A stretch of DNA of 49,667 nucleotides from Quinella sp. 1Q5 (lineage in GTDB: Bacteria; Bacillota; Negativicutes; Selenomonadales; Selenomonadaceae), in assembly GCA_014764605.1 (NCBI GenBank), contig JACXWG010000002.1, positions 1 through 49,667 of the forward strand. Reading direction: 5' to 3'. Of the stretch, positions 1-8,322 are shown piece by piece. Below the pieces are notes generated by a model. It was not told the origin of the DNA and did no database searches. It saw only the letters and a list, made by a program, of their open reading frames with translations. Position numbers and translations under genes: made by a program. Within the stretch, counting starts at the first letter, position 1; each line of letters opens with the position of its first letter.

Positions 1-41
1 TCGCCCTCTGGAGCCTCAAAAATTTTTTCGTCTATCGTCAA
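1..41 (-). CDS. Start of an unidentified gene (partial, cut by window edge)
   Basis: A TTG codon at 41-39 on the minus strand opens a frame that runs off the window. It is preceded by AGAGGTGA at a good Shine-Dalgarno distance; that signal overlaps the end of the O-antigen ligase gene. The visible peptide begins (M)TIDEKIFEAPEG. An in-frame GTG at 50-48 is possible but has no ribosome site of its own. It would be the next gene of the minus-strand envelope operon. Too little is visible to name a function. Confidence 0.5.
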   Translation of the reverse strand, partial: MTIDEKIFEAPEG

Positions 42-46
42 AGCGT

Positions 47-1240
47 TCACCTCTTAAGAATATTTTCTGCGGCAATCAATGTGCCTGCTAGTAACCAGAA
101 CTCGCGCATAATCGGGACTTGATTCATATTGGTATCAGTTAAGCCCTCCAGCTGAAGCCCTGCCAAGATTAATAACGCCGTCATGCCCGCCCCGAATGCA
201 AAGTTCCGTTCGCGCCTGAACTGCGTAAAGAACTTCCAAAAGAAGTAAGCATATAGCCCGACGAATGCCGCCAATCCGATTAAGCCGCCTTCGCTAGCCC
301 TGTGCAAAAGGTTGTTGTGCGGGTGCGTATGCCCTTCGCCAATAACGCCAGGACGTTCCTTAGCCTCGTCGGGTATGTAGTGATTGTTGTACGCCTCGAA
401 GAACATCTTTTGCCCCACGCCGTAAATCGGGTAATCGCAGAAGATTTCGCCCGCCGCCTTCCACATCAAGACGCGTTCGGTATTGCTCTGGAAGTTCGCG
501 TTAGTTAGGGTCGTCAGCCGGTCTTGAATCTTCGGAGAGGTCAGAGCCACGATTAAGAACACTACCGCCAATCCCGCGCAGATTTTTGCAGTCAAGCGGC
601 GATACTTCTTTTCAAGCGCGACGAAGATTATCACAACGACGATTAGCGCAAACCACGCGCCACGCGTCATAGACAGCACAAGACAAATTAAGCTCAAGCT
701 CGCCACGAAAACCGCAAGCCTCCTCCACGGCAGAGGCAAGACTTCAAGACGCGCAATGAAGATTAAAAGCGGGATTTGCATTAGCATGAACGAACCATAG
801 AAAGTCGGCGTGTGATTGAATCCGAACGCTCGCGGTGCGCCCTGCAAGAAGTATTGATAAATGCCCGCCATGTCGTTGATTAGGAACGCTAACATTGACG
901 CGATTAGCACGCCGCAAAGTTGCTTACGACTCTTTATGAACGTCAGCGCGAATATCAGCGGAAAAAATCTATGAACTTCGCCGACGACCTCTCGAAAGCT
1001 CGTTGCAGGGTTCCATGACATTGCCGCGATAAAGACTTGCAAGACAAGATAGACCGCTAGCACTTCCAAAATATTTGAGTCGAAAGGCGGCAGTTGTTTA
1101 TGGCGCACAGACCACACGATTATAAAAAGCGTGCCCAATCCCACGGCGATACTTGCGGCGGCAGTCGACAGTGGAACCGCCAACGCCATAAGCAAGACGA
1201 CGTAATACATTGCCGAGTCCAGTGAGATATTCTTTAGCAT
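47..1240 (-). CDS. O-antigen ligase family membrane protein (WaaL/Wzy_C type)
   Basis: A 397-residue polytopic inner-membrane protein with about ten hydrophobic segments. It has two marks of the O-antigen ligase/polymerase family: TRGAW near residue 192, and a large periplasmic loop carrying HTHPHNN near residues 304-310, followed by more membrane spans. Family members join undecaprenyl-linked polysaccharide to lipid A-core or to other acceptors on the periplasmic side. The sequence does not separate ligase from polymerase. It lies 3 bases downstream of the YrbL-like gene and its end overlaps the ribosome site of the next gene, so it sits in a minus-strand operon with envelope genes. The WaaA-LpxK and WbaP-like genes elsewhere in the window support an LPS role. 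Confidence 0.85.
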   Translation of the reverse strand: MLKNISLDSAMYYVVLLMALAVPLSTAAASIAVGLGTLFIIVWSVRHKQLPPFDSNILEVLAVYLVLQVFIAAMSWNPATSFREVVGEVHRFFPLIFALTFIKSRKQLCGVLIASMLAFLINDMAGIYQYFLQGAPRAFGFNHTPTFYGSFMLMQIPLLIFIARLEVLPLPWRRLAVFVASLSLICLVLSMTRGAWFALIVVVIIFVALEKKYRRLTAKICAGLAVVFLIVALTSPKIQDRLTTLTNANFQSNTERVLMWKAAGEIFCDYPIYGVGQKMFFEAYNNHYIPDEAKERPGVIGEGHTHPHNNLLHRASEGGLIGLAAFVGLYAYFFWKFFTQFRRERNFAFGAGMTALLILAGLQLEGLTDTNMNQVPIMREFWLLAGTLIAAENILKR

Positions 1241-1243
1241 GAT

Positions 1244-1861
1244 TCAACCCTCCTTGAGTTGAGCGACGAGCTCCGGCGGAATGACTTCGGGATAATTTTC
1301 CGCAAGCCATTCAACGATTCGATTCCAATAACGCTTAGCCTTCCACGCCGCTACGAAGTCGAACCAATACATCAGCGGGATTAAGACGGGCGTCCCTATA
1401 TTGTCGACGATTCGCACGCGATAAGCTCCGGGCGCGTGTTCTTGCACCATGAAATTTTCTATGTCCGTGTCAACGATTGCAATGTTCTCGCGCAGGAAGT
1501 CCGATTTAAAGTTAAGCAAGACCGTCCAAACCTTCTGAAGCGTCTGAGCGTCTGGTTTAGTCGTCGGCAGAAATTTTTTCATGTCGAGGCTTGTCTTGCC
1601 GTTGTAGTCGAGGACGCGTTCAAAGACATAGCCCAGCCCCAGATTAGTTTCGACCGTCCCGAAAAACTCCGTGACGAGACGTGACCTACTCAACTTAGCC
1701 GCGCACATTCTCCGATAACGCATTTCCTTTTTAACGTCGCCGTCGTCTTTTGTGTGCGGAATTTTTATGCACTTCGTCGGGTCAATCGGGTGAATGTAAG
1801 TTGCTTGGTGCCCGCCGGAGCCGATAAATAATTCCTCGTTGATTTTCAATACGTCGTTCAT
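1244..1861 (-). CDS. YrbL-like protein (PhoP-regulatory-network YrbL family, kinase fold)
   Basis: A 205-residue soluble protein. The N-terminal half has a glycine-rich turn (GSGGHQATY) followed by CIKIP, resembling the nucleotide loop and lysine strand of a protein-kinase fold. The C-terminal half has DTDIENF and then VDNIGTPVLIPL, typical of the YrbL family. The family is named for E. coli YrbL; its biochemical role is not well established, and many members lie in capsule or LPS loci, perhaps acting as small sugar or lipid kinases (inference). The ATG overlaps the stop of the PIG-L gene as ATGA, so the two are translationally coupled, and the O-antigen ligase follows 3 bases later. Confidence 0.75.
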   Translation of the reverse strand: MNDVLKINEELFIGSGGHQATYIHPIDPTKCIKIPHTKDDGDVKKEMRYRRMCAAKLSRSRLVTEFFGTVETNLGLGYVFERVLDYNGKTSLDMKKFLPTTKPDAQTLQKVWTVLLNFKSDFLRENIAIVDTDIENFMVQEHAPGAYRVRIVDNIGTPVLIPLMYWFDFVAAWKAKRYWNRIVEWLAENYPEVIPPELVAQLKEG

Positions 1862-3522
1862 CTGTCGACCTTCCTAATCTTATGGACTCTTAGCTTGTCG
1901 AGCCACTGCCAAACTTTTAACTGAATCTGCGCGAAATCGCCGACACGTCGAATGATTGCCCTGTCGTAAATGTCCGAACCGATAACTTCAGCCGTCAAGA
2001 TAATTTCCGTCGCCTCGCCGAGGTTTAGAATCAATTCATCGTCGGTTATGACTTCGGATAAAATATTTTCGTCGCCCGCCGTCGCCGTGACTTTGATTGG
2101 TGCGTCGACGTGGAAACGATAAAGCCCGATTGATAGCTTGTCGACTTCATAGGGCACGGCGTATTGATAAAAGAAGTTGTCATCGATTGTGAGCTTGACG
2201 AACGGCGGCAACTTTCTAAGCGGCTCGGCATTGGCGAAGAACTCCACCTCCGCAAGCCCGAAATCTTTTCCCGCGTCTACGATTGAAAGTTCCGCCCGCC
2301 TCACGAAAAGTTTTTCCGTATCAATGACTAGAGGTCGTCCGCGACTGGGAAGCTCCTTATCTATGACGGCTTGCGCGTCGGCTAGTTCCAAACGCAGAGA
2401 AATTTTAGCGGGCGCGTCGTCAAGTGGGTTGCCGTAAATAGCAATCCGTCGAACTTGAATCGGTTCATGCCACGTGAAGAAAATCTTCCGCTGCTTATCG
2501 GACGGCTGCCAAAGGTTATCGTCAGCAAAAATTTTGAAGTCCCGAACCTTAGCGGCGTCGCCTGAAGTTGCTGTGACCTGCGCGCAGAACGTTTGACTGT
2601 CCGTGCGCCGCTCGAAGAAAATTTCATCGCTGTTGATGATTCGTAAGGCGTTCCATTCGTTGCGTTGGGATTTGTGCGCGAAGACCGCCTCGGCGATTGG
2701 ATTGCCTTTCAAGAGCGGTTGACTGTGCATGACGGGAAAACGAACGCGATTAGCCCAAACATAATTGGCGCGGTCGATTAAGTCAAAGTCGTAAGTGTCA
2801 GTCTCGCCGAGCTTGGGCTTGCGTGTCGATAGGAGATTTGGCGCGTAGAAGTCGGCGGCGGCAGTAAAGGCGGTCGCGTAAGCAAACTTCTTGTAAACTT
2901 CGGGGCGATAGTCGGTGCGTTCGGATAAAATTTCGCCGAGCGTCTCTTCAAACAGAATCGACAAGGTGCGATGGTCGGGGTGACTGTCGAAGTCGACGCA
3001 AAAGATTATGTTCGCCCGAAGCTCAAGCAGAAGGCTTTTCAAGTCGCGTTTAAAGTTCTGTCGGGTGTAGGGGCTGTGGCGTCCGAAAATTTTCTTTGCG
3101 TAGTCAACGAAACCTTGCGCCGCATAAGTCTCGGCATGACCAGCGGGAGATTGCGTCGGCTTATCGGAAAGCTTATGCCCGTCGCCGTAACCTAGGAAGA
3201 TAATCCGTTCGCGGGGCACGCCCAAAATCTTCAGCGCGTCGACCGCCTCCTTAGCACGAACCTCCGCTGATTGTTCAAAGTCGCCATTGGTCGAATACGC
3301 CACGAACACTTCAGCCTTAGCCGCCGCCAAAGTCAAAATCATGTTGCCGGCAATGTTAATTTCGTCGTCGGGGTGCGGAGCCAGAATCAAGACCCGCGTC
3401 CCGAAAAGACTTTTGTCAAAGAACGAATTGCCCGCCGTCGGAAGTTCTTCTGCATCGACCTGTTCGCCGACGAGTTCAAACAGTCCGCAAGCCTCCGCCT
3501 CAAAAATTTTCTTATCGTCCAC
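1858..3522 (-). CDS. PIG-L (LmbE-like) deacetylase with C-terminal beta-rich domains
   Basis: A 554-residue protein. The N-terminal half is a PIG-L/LmbE zinc deacetylase: APHPDDE at residues 48-54 and HPDH at 181-184 supply the usual metal ligands. The family removes N-acetyl groups from sugars such as GlcNAc on lipid or glycan carriers. The second half (about 300-430) resembles a galactose-binding-like beta-sandwich (QVRRIAIYGNP ... AEVEFFA), followed by a second small beta domain. Start chosen at GTG 3522, with GAGGTG five bases upstream; the ATG 15 bases further up has no ribosome site. It heads the operon with YrbL and O-antigen ligase and is divergent from the beta-lactamase. Its substrate is unknown; a surface polysaccharide is my inference. 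Confidence 0.8.
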   Translation of the reverse strand: MDDKKIFEAEACGLFELVGEQVDAEELPTAGNSFFDKSLFGTRVLILAPHPDDEINIAGNMILTLAAAKAEVFVAYSTNGDFEQSAEVRAKEAVDALKILGVPRERIIFLGYGDGHKLSDKPTQSPAGHAETYAAQGFVDYAKKIFGRHSPYTRQNFKRDLKSLLLELRANIIFCVDFDSHPDHRTLSILFEETLGEILSERTDYRPEVYKKFAYATAFTAAADFYAPNLLSTRKPKLGETDTYDFDLIDRANYVWANRVRFPVMHSQPLLKGNPIAEAVFAHKSQRNEWNALRIINSDEIFFERRTDSQTFCAQVTATSGDAAKVRDFKIFADDNLWQPSDKQRKIFFTWHEPIQVRRIAIYGNPLDDAPAKISLRLELADAQAVIDKELPSRGRPLVIDTEKLFVRRAELSIVDAGKDFGLAEVEFFANAEPLRKLPPFVKLTIDDNFFYQYAVPYEVDKLSIGLYRFHVDAPIKVTATAGDENILSEVITDDELILNLGEATEIILTAEVIGSDIYDRAIIRRVGDFAQIQLKVWQWLDKLRVHKIRKVDR

Positions 3523-3547
3523 ATCATCACCTCGCATAAAAATTTGC

Positions 3548-3553
3548 TATAAT
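3548..3553 (+). promoter_or_regulatory. -10 box for the beta-lactamase gene
   Basis: A perfect TATAAT lies 22 bases before the beta-lactamase ATG in the short divergent gap with the PIG-L gene. I see no good -35 box 16-18 bases upstream. No operator-like repeat is visible in the gap and no BlaR/BlaI-like regulator gene is nearby. Confidence 0.5.
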
Positions 3554-3574
3554 CAACCTCGGAAGGTGAAACGT

Positions 3575-4420
3575 ATGAAAAAATTTTTAATTCTCGCGCT
3601 TGCCTTGCTGACGTTTTTAACTGGTTGCAAGACGCGAACTGCCGATTTGAATTTCCAGGAACTCGAAGCGAAATACAACGCGCAGATTGGCGTTTACGTC
3701 CGCGATACCAACGACGACAGCGAAATTGCTTACAATGCCGATGAGAGATTCGCTTATTGCTCGACGCATAAATTTTTGAGCGTCGGTGCACTCCTTCAAC
3801 GTAAGAATCTAGACGAACTCGATAAGCGGATATTTTTTTCAGCGGAAGAAATTTTACCCTATTCAGCGATAACCAAAGCGCACGTCGACAGCGGCTTGAC
3901 CCTTGCTGAAATTTGCGAAGCGGCGTTGAGAATCAGCGATAACACTGCCGCCAACTTGATACTTGAGGAATTGGGCGGCATCGCGGCGTTCAAGGAGAAC
4001 TTGCGGGCAATCGGCGACGACGTAACCGAACCTGCGCGGCTTGAATTGGAACTGAATATTTTCTCGCCCGACAGCATTGAAGATACCAGCACGCCACGAC
4101 AGCTCGCAAAGGATTTGGAACTTTATCTTTTGGGCGACCTCTTGAGCGACGAGAAAAAATCTTTGCTGGCGAAGTGGATGAGCGATAACGCCATAACCGA
4201 CGACCTCATAAAAGCCGGCGTCCCACAAGATTGGAAAGTCCTGGACAAGAGCGGCGCGGGCATTAATTATGGCACGCGCAATGATGTCGCCATCATTTTC
4301 CCGCCGAATAAAAAGCCGATTGTCGTTGCGATTATGACGCGCCGAAACGAAGAGAACACACACTTTGACAATGCCCTAGTCAAAGAAATCGCCCGAATGA
4401 TTTTCAACGCGACGCGATAA
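3575..4420 (+). CDS. Class A beta-lactamase, predicted lipoprotein
   Basis: A 281-residue serine beta-lactamase. All class A motifs are present: S63-T-H-K66 (S70xxK), S121-D-N123 (SDN loop), R-x-E157-x-x-L-N (omega-loop general base, E166 equivalent) and K225-S-G (the KTG box in its KSG variant, as in staphylococcal PC1). The N-terminus is a lipoprotein signal: MKKFLILALALLTF then LTGC, so the mature enzyme would be anchored by a lipidated cysteine in the periplasm. The start is ATG 3575 with GGAAGGTGAA upstream; longer in-frame extensions run into the divergent PIG-L gene and are rejected. It overlaps the convergent GT4 gene by 17 bases. No mobile element is next to it, so it looks resident rather than recently acquired. 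Substrate spectrum cannot be read from this. Confidence 0.92.
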   Translation: MKKFLILALALLTFLTGCKTRTADLNFQELEAKYNAQIGVYVRDTNDDSEIAYNADERFAYCSTHKFLSVGALLQRKNLDELDKRIFFSAEEILPYSAITKAHVDSGLTLAEICEAALRISDNTAANLILEELGGIAAFKENLRAIGDDVTEPARLELELNIFSPDSIEDTSTPRQLAKDLELYLLGDLLSDEKKSLLAKWMSDNAITDDLIKAGVPQDWKVLDKSGAGINYGTRNDVAIIFPPNKKPIVVAIMTRRNEENTHFDNALVKEIARMIFNATR

Positions 4421-5528
4421 TCTTTGCAAGCTTTGGAATGACAATCTTAAAGTCGCACGTCTCACGAATGAGTTTAGCCGCCCGCTCGCCGAAAATTTTC
4501 CTGCGCTCGTCGTCTTCAAATAGAAGAGAAATTTTTTCCGCGAATGCAACTGCGTCCTCCGAATAAACTCTGTAGCCGTTCACGTCGTTTTCAATCACGT
4601 CCTCGCAACCGCCAATGTCGCTCGTGACTGCAGGCAGTCCGCTAGCCATCGCCTCAAGCAGGGAAGTCGGCAAGCCCTCATGTCGCGAAGGGAAAATATA
4701 AACGTCCGCCATTTGATAGAATTCCTGCGGCTCGTCGACTTCCCCGACAACTTTTATTGAATCGTCAAGTTCAGCGGAAAGCATCCTTAGCTCGTCAAGC
4801 AGATGATTCAGCCCGCCGCCCACCACGTAAAGCAACGCGCCTGGGAATTGCTTATGTAGAAGCCGCCACACGTCCTGCAAAGTGTCAACGCCCTTGTCCT
4901 TGACGACCCGTGCACAGAACAGCAGAACTTTACAATCGGGATTAATGCCGTGGGAAATTTTTAGTTCTCGTCGCCGTGATTCGTTTGACTGTGGATATTT
5001 GTTCGTGTCGATGCCGTGCGGCAAGATAGAAATTTTCTCTGGAGTAATGCCGCCGCGTTCAATGAAGCCGTCGCGAATCTCTTTGGTCGTCGCAACGTAA
5101 TGGGTACACGTCGCCAAAATTTTATTGCGCCAAGAGTCCGCCGCGCTGAATATCTCCGCCTTGCCCGTCAAAGCCAACGTCACCGGCTTATTAAAGAGCC
5201 TAGCGAACAGAATCGCCCATACGGAAAATTTTGGTGTGCCGATTATGTAAAAGGCGTCAATGTCTCTGTGCGTCGTCAGTAGCCGCAAGAAAATTTCTAG
5301 CCAACGCAACGGCGGGTGCAGTCGTACTAAGTCAATGCCGTTGAAATCTTTCCTTGCCGCCGTGAAGAAGAATCTTTTCTTCGTCATGATTGTGACGCGG
5401 TGTCCGAGCTTGATGAGTTGCAAGGCGTGATTCTCGCCGTGAATCTCCGCTCCGCTCTTCGTTGGGCGTCCGTCTGGCAGAAATTTCTTACCAACCGCAA
5501 AATCTTTTATCAGCAAGCAAATGTTCAT
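4404..5528 (-). CDS. Glycosyltransferase family 4 (GT-B fold)
   Basis: A 374-residue retaining glycosyltransferase. The N-terminal domain has the open loop expected of GT4 (SGAEIHGENHALQLIKLGH). The C-terminal domain carries LPHGID, a nucleotide-sugar site beginning LLFCARVVKDKGV, and the E-x7-E signature in HEGLPTSLLEAMASG. It is presumably cytoplasmic or peripheral and builds LPS core or surface polysaccharide; donor and acceptor are unknown. Start ATG 5528 has a clear AAAGGAGT ribosome site; upstream in-frame codons lack one. Its 3' end overlaps the beta-lactamase 3' end, so transcription of the pair is convergent with no room for a terminator between them. Confidence 0.88.
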   Translation of the reverse strand: MNICLLIKDFAVGKKFLPDGRPTKSGAEIHGENHALQLIKLGHRVTIMTKKRFFFTAARKDFNGIDLVRLHPPLRWLEIFLRLLTTHRDIDAFYIIGTPKFSVWAILFARLFNKPVTLALTGKAEIFSAADSWRNKILATCTHYVATTKEIRDGFIERGGITPEKISILPHGIDTNKYPQSNESRRRELKISHGINPDCKVLLFCARVVKDKGVDTLQDVWRLLHKQFPGALLYVVGGGLNHLLDELRMLSAELDDSIKVVGEVDEPQEFYQMADVYIFPSRHEGLPTSLLEAMASGLPAVTSDIGGCEDVIENDVNGYRVYSEDAVAFAEKISLLFEDDERRKIFGERAAKLIRETCDFKIVIPKLAKIIASR

Positions 5529-5640
5529 GTCTACTCCTTTTGTCATTAATTCTAGCAAAAATTTTCCCGCCGTCAAACGAAAACAGCCTTGATAATATGG
5601 CAAATCCGTCGCCGATGTGATGACCGCATACAACAGAATC

Positions 5641-5663
5641 AAAAAAAGTCCCTTTGAAGAGAC
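5641..5663 (-). terminator. Weak intrinsic terminator after waaA-lpxK
   Basis: Read on the minus strand, GTCTC and GGGAC pair around a TTCAAA loop (5-bp stem with one G-T pair) and are followed by seven T. It lies about 70 bases past the WaaA-LpxK stop codon. The rest of the 5529-5734 gap shows nothing else I can name. Confidence 0.45.
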
Positions 5664-5734
5664 CTTTGAATCAAGTTATTTTTGATAAGTCCAGTGCAAA
5701 TCTTTTAAGCTACGCAAAGCCCGATATTTTAAGT

Positions 5735-8227
5735 TCATTTAATTCCCCCTCTGACCTTAGCCTCCAACCTGTCGCGCAACAATTTCTTAAATTCGTCCGC
5801 GCCCGCTTGAAACTTCACCTCAACGCTTATAACGTAAATGGGAATGTTCCAAGTCTCTTTGGCGACCTCGTCGGGGATTTTAACTGCGTCCTTCTCCGTG
5901 ACGATAATCATTTCTGCTACGAACGAATCAGCTTGCCGCAAGATGTCTTCCATTTCCATAATCGTATAGTCGTGGTGGTCGGGGTATCGCAAGCTTGAGA
6001 CAATCTCCGCGCCCAAATCACGTAGCGTCCGTTCAAACGAAGCCGGATTTCCGATAGCCGAGACCGCCATAACTTTACGCCCATTAATCGTCGAAACGTT
6101 GATACCATCGCCCGCCAGGTTCGTCGACCATTCAGCAAGCGGAATCAGGCAACGCGGCTCGTGAATGCTTTCGACAAGGAGCGCGGACGAATTATATTTG
6201 CGCACGGTCTGACGAATCAAATTGCGGGAGCCTTCTTGAGCTTGGTCGACCTTCGTAAGTAAGCAAACGTCTGCGCGGCTGATATGGGACATGGACTCGC
6301 GAAGAGTGCCACGCGGGAGCAAATGCCCATTGCCGAAGACCGATACCGCATCGATTAGGAGTATATCCAAGTCGCGGATAACTTGCCAATGCTGATAGCC
6401 GTCGTCGAGTATCACGACCTCCGCGCCGAAGTTCTCGATAGCGTATTGTCCTGAAACGGCTCGCCGCGCCCCGATTAGAACAGGCACGTTCGGCAAGTGT
6501 TTAGCCAACATGTAAGCTTCGTCGCCCGCTTCCGTGGCGTTCATGTTAAGATTCTTGCCGTCGCTGACAATGCCGACTTCGCCATAGAACTTTGCACGGT
6601 AGCCGCGATTTAGAATCACGACGCGATAGCCCATATCCCGTATCTCCTTTGCAAGCCGTTGAGCCGTAGGAGTTTTGCCCGTGCCGCCGACAGTTATATT
6701 GCCCAAACTTATCACGAAACAATTTAACCGCTCCTTGCCCGAAAAGCCTAGCTGATAACCCATAAGCCGAAGATTGACAAGCGACTTGTAAATCAACGAG
6801 AACACAAACAGCACAAGCATTACTAAGCGGTCAATCGGTCCGTGAATGTCTTCGCCGTGGACGAGCCTTAGGAAATACGTTTGCAGGTTCTCAATCTTTT
6901 CCGTCGTGCGCAGGTGTCGTCCATTCTCTTGCGCCTCGTACTCAGTCAACATCTTGCGCAGGAGGATTGCCGACTTGCGGGAGGCTCCGCGGTTCTCGTG
7001 GACAATCTTAAACGTTTCCTCCTCAAGGCGGCGGCGTTCGTTCGGGTCGTCGAAAAGTTTCTTAGCCTGCGTGGCAAGCTCATCAGCATCGTTGACGGTA
7101 ATACAGGCGTTGCGGTTCTTGAAAAGCGCGTGCAAGTCCTTAAAGTTCTCCATGTGGTGACCAACGATAATCGCTTTACCGTGCGCCGCCGGCTCAAGGA
7201 TATTGTGCCCGCCGTGAGAGACGAGACTGCCACCGACGTAAATCACATCGCCGACGCTATAGACCTGTCCGAGTTCGCCGATTGTGTCTAGGATAATGAT
7301 GTCCTCATTAGCGGGCGGACGTTTCTGCAGTTCAGTCCTCGTGCCGACGGTAAAGCCCGCCGCCTTACATAGTGCGACAACTTCACGGGTTCGCAGGAGT
7401 TCACGCGGAGCAATGACGAGCCGCGCTTTTGGGTGATTCTCGCGGATTGCCTTGAACGCTTTAAGCACGAAATTTTCTTCGCCGCGATGAGTGCTACCTG
7501 CTAGAAAGATTTCCTTAGCGTCAGTCAAGCCCATGTCCGATAAAATTTTCTGCTTCTGTTCGTTCGTTACGTCGGTGTAGGTTTGGTCAAATTTCGTGTT
7601 GCCTGTGATAGTAACGAGTTCATCCGGTGCGCCGAGTTGTTTAACGTAGCCCGCGTCGACCGGCGACGCCATAGCGAAAAGTTTCACCGTACCAATCATA
7701 TCCCGCAGGATTGAGAACATGTACTTATAACGCTTAACGCTCTTTTCCGATATGCGACCGTTGACCATCATAACGGGCACGCGGTTTTCTCTTGCCGCCT
7801 TTAGGAAGTTCGGCCAAAGCTCCGTTTCGACATTGAGGAAAACACGCGGGAAGATTCTTCGGAAGACAGCCGCCGATACAAACGGCAAGTCCAGTGGGAA
7901 ATAAATTATGCTGTCCGCGTCCTTGATGATTCGGTTCGCCATCTCGTAGCCCGAAGTTGTCACGACCGATACTAGGATTGGCGACTTGGGAAATTCGCGG
8001 CGGAATTCTTTTATCAGCGGACTAGTCGCTACGATTTCTCCGACGGACGCCGCGTGCACCCAGATACAATTCTTTTTCGCTACGGGGTCGAGTGCGCCCT
8101 TCGGAAAAAAACCAAAGCTCTGTTTGATTCTCTCGACGAACCCACGCTCGCGTATCGAACGAATCATGAACACTGGAATTATTAGTATCACGACGAGTAT
8201 CGCCGCTAGGTTGTAAAGTAATTGCAA
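5735..8227 (-). CDS. waaA-lpxK: Fused Kdo transferase (WaaA) and lipid A 4'-kinase (LpxK)
   Basis: An 830-residue fusion of two lipid A enzymes. Residues 1-425 are Kdo transferase WaaA: an N-terminal membrane anchor, the SVGE motif with the proposed catalytic Glu64, PLDLP, ETELWPN, NGRISEKS, GNTKFD and the GGSLVSHGGHNILEP donor-binding stretch. After a linker with another hydrophobic segment (about 470-490), residues 490-830 are LpxK: GNITVGGTGKTP P-loop, LNRGYR, AGDEAYMLA, LDDGYQHW and LLPRGTLRE. Together they phosphorylate the lipid A disaccharide and add Kdo at the inner-membrane face, so the organism should make a Kdo-lipid A outer membrane. I recall similar fusions being annotated in Negativicutes but cannot check here. 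Monocistronic as far as seen, divergent from the GGDEF gene. Confidence 0.93.
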   Translation of the reverse strand: MQLLYNLAAILVVILIIPVFMIRSIRERGFVERIKQSFGFFPKGALDPVAKKNCIWVHAASVGEIVATSPLIKEFRREFPKSPILVSVVTTSGYEMANRIIKDADSIIYFPLDLPFVSAAVFRRIFPRVFLNVETELWPNFLKAARENRVPVMMVNGRISEKSVKRYKYMFSILRDMIGTVKLFAMASPVDAGYVKQLGAPDELVTITGNTKFDQTYTDVTNEQKQKILSDMGLTDAKEIFLAGSTHRGEENFVLKAFKAIRENHPKARLVIAPRELLRTREVVALCKAAGFTVGTRTELQKRPPANEDIIILDTIGELGQVYSVGDVIYVGGSLVSHGGHNILEPAAHGKAIIVGHHMENFKDLHALFKNRNACITVNDADELATQAKKLFDDPNERRRLEEETFKIVHENRGASRKSAILLRKMLTEYEAQENGRHLRTTEKIENLQTYFLRLVHGEDIHGPIDRLVMLVLFVFSLIYKSLVNLRLMGYQLGFSGKERLNCFVISLGNITVGGTGKTPTAQRLAKEIRDMGYRVVILNRGYRAKFYGEVGIVSDGKNLNMNATEAGDEAYMLAKHLPNVPVLIGARRAVSGQYAIENFGAEVVILDDGYQHWQVIRDLDILLIDAVSVFGNGHLLPRGTLRESMSHISRADVCLLTKVDQAQEGSRNLIRQTVRKYNSSALLVESIHEPRCLIPLAEWSTNLAGDGINVSTINGRKVMAVSAIGNPASFERTLRDLGAEIVSSLRYPDHHDYTIMEMEDILRQADSFVAEMIIVTEKDAVKIPDEVAKETWNIPIYVISVEVKFQAGADEFKKLLRDRLEAKVRGGIK

Positions 8228-8257
8228 TGAACACGCTCCTAACTAAAAATTTCGTTG

Positions 8258-8263
8258 ATTATA
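8258..8263 (-). promoter_or_regulatory. -10 box for waaA-lpxK
   Basis: On the minus strand TGTTATAAT gives a perfect -10 box with an upstream TGN extension, about 30 bases before the fusion's ATG. No recognisable -35 hexamer is visible, which fits an extended -10 promoter. Confidence 0.5.
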
Positions 8264-8281
8264 ACATAAAATCTGCCTCTG

Positions 8282-8290
8282 TGATATAAT
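8282..8290 (+). promoter_or_regulatory. Extended -10 promoter for the GGDEF operon
   Basis: TGATATAAT (TGN plus perfect TATAAT) lies 33 bases before the first GGDEF start codon, with AAGGGAGCG as ribosome site. It is back to back with the waaA-lpxK -10 box, so the 95-base gap is a compact divergent promoter region. Confidence 0.5.
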
Positions 8291-8322
8291 CTGAAAAAAT
8301 TCTTAGCAAGGGAGCGCGTCAA

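Noticed and set aside
1-41. Paralogue of the PIG-L gene, because both start with D-E/D-K-I-F-E-A
   Set aside because: Only about seven residues match and Lys-Ile-Phe from AAA-ATT-TTT is common in this genome; too short to claim.
3287-3574. N-terminal extension of the beta-lactamase into the PIG-L gene
   Set aside because: The signal peptide begins at ATG 3575, right after a ribosome site; the extension is antisense to PIG-L.
5529-5642. N-terminal extension of the GT4 gene up to 5642
   Set aside because: ATG 5528 has a strong ribosome site and starts the family's normal N-terminus; the extension matches nothing.
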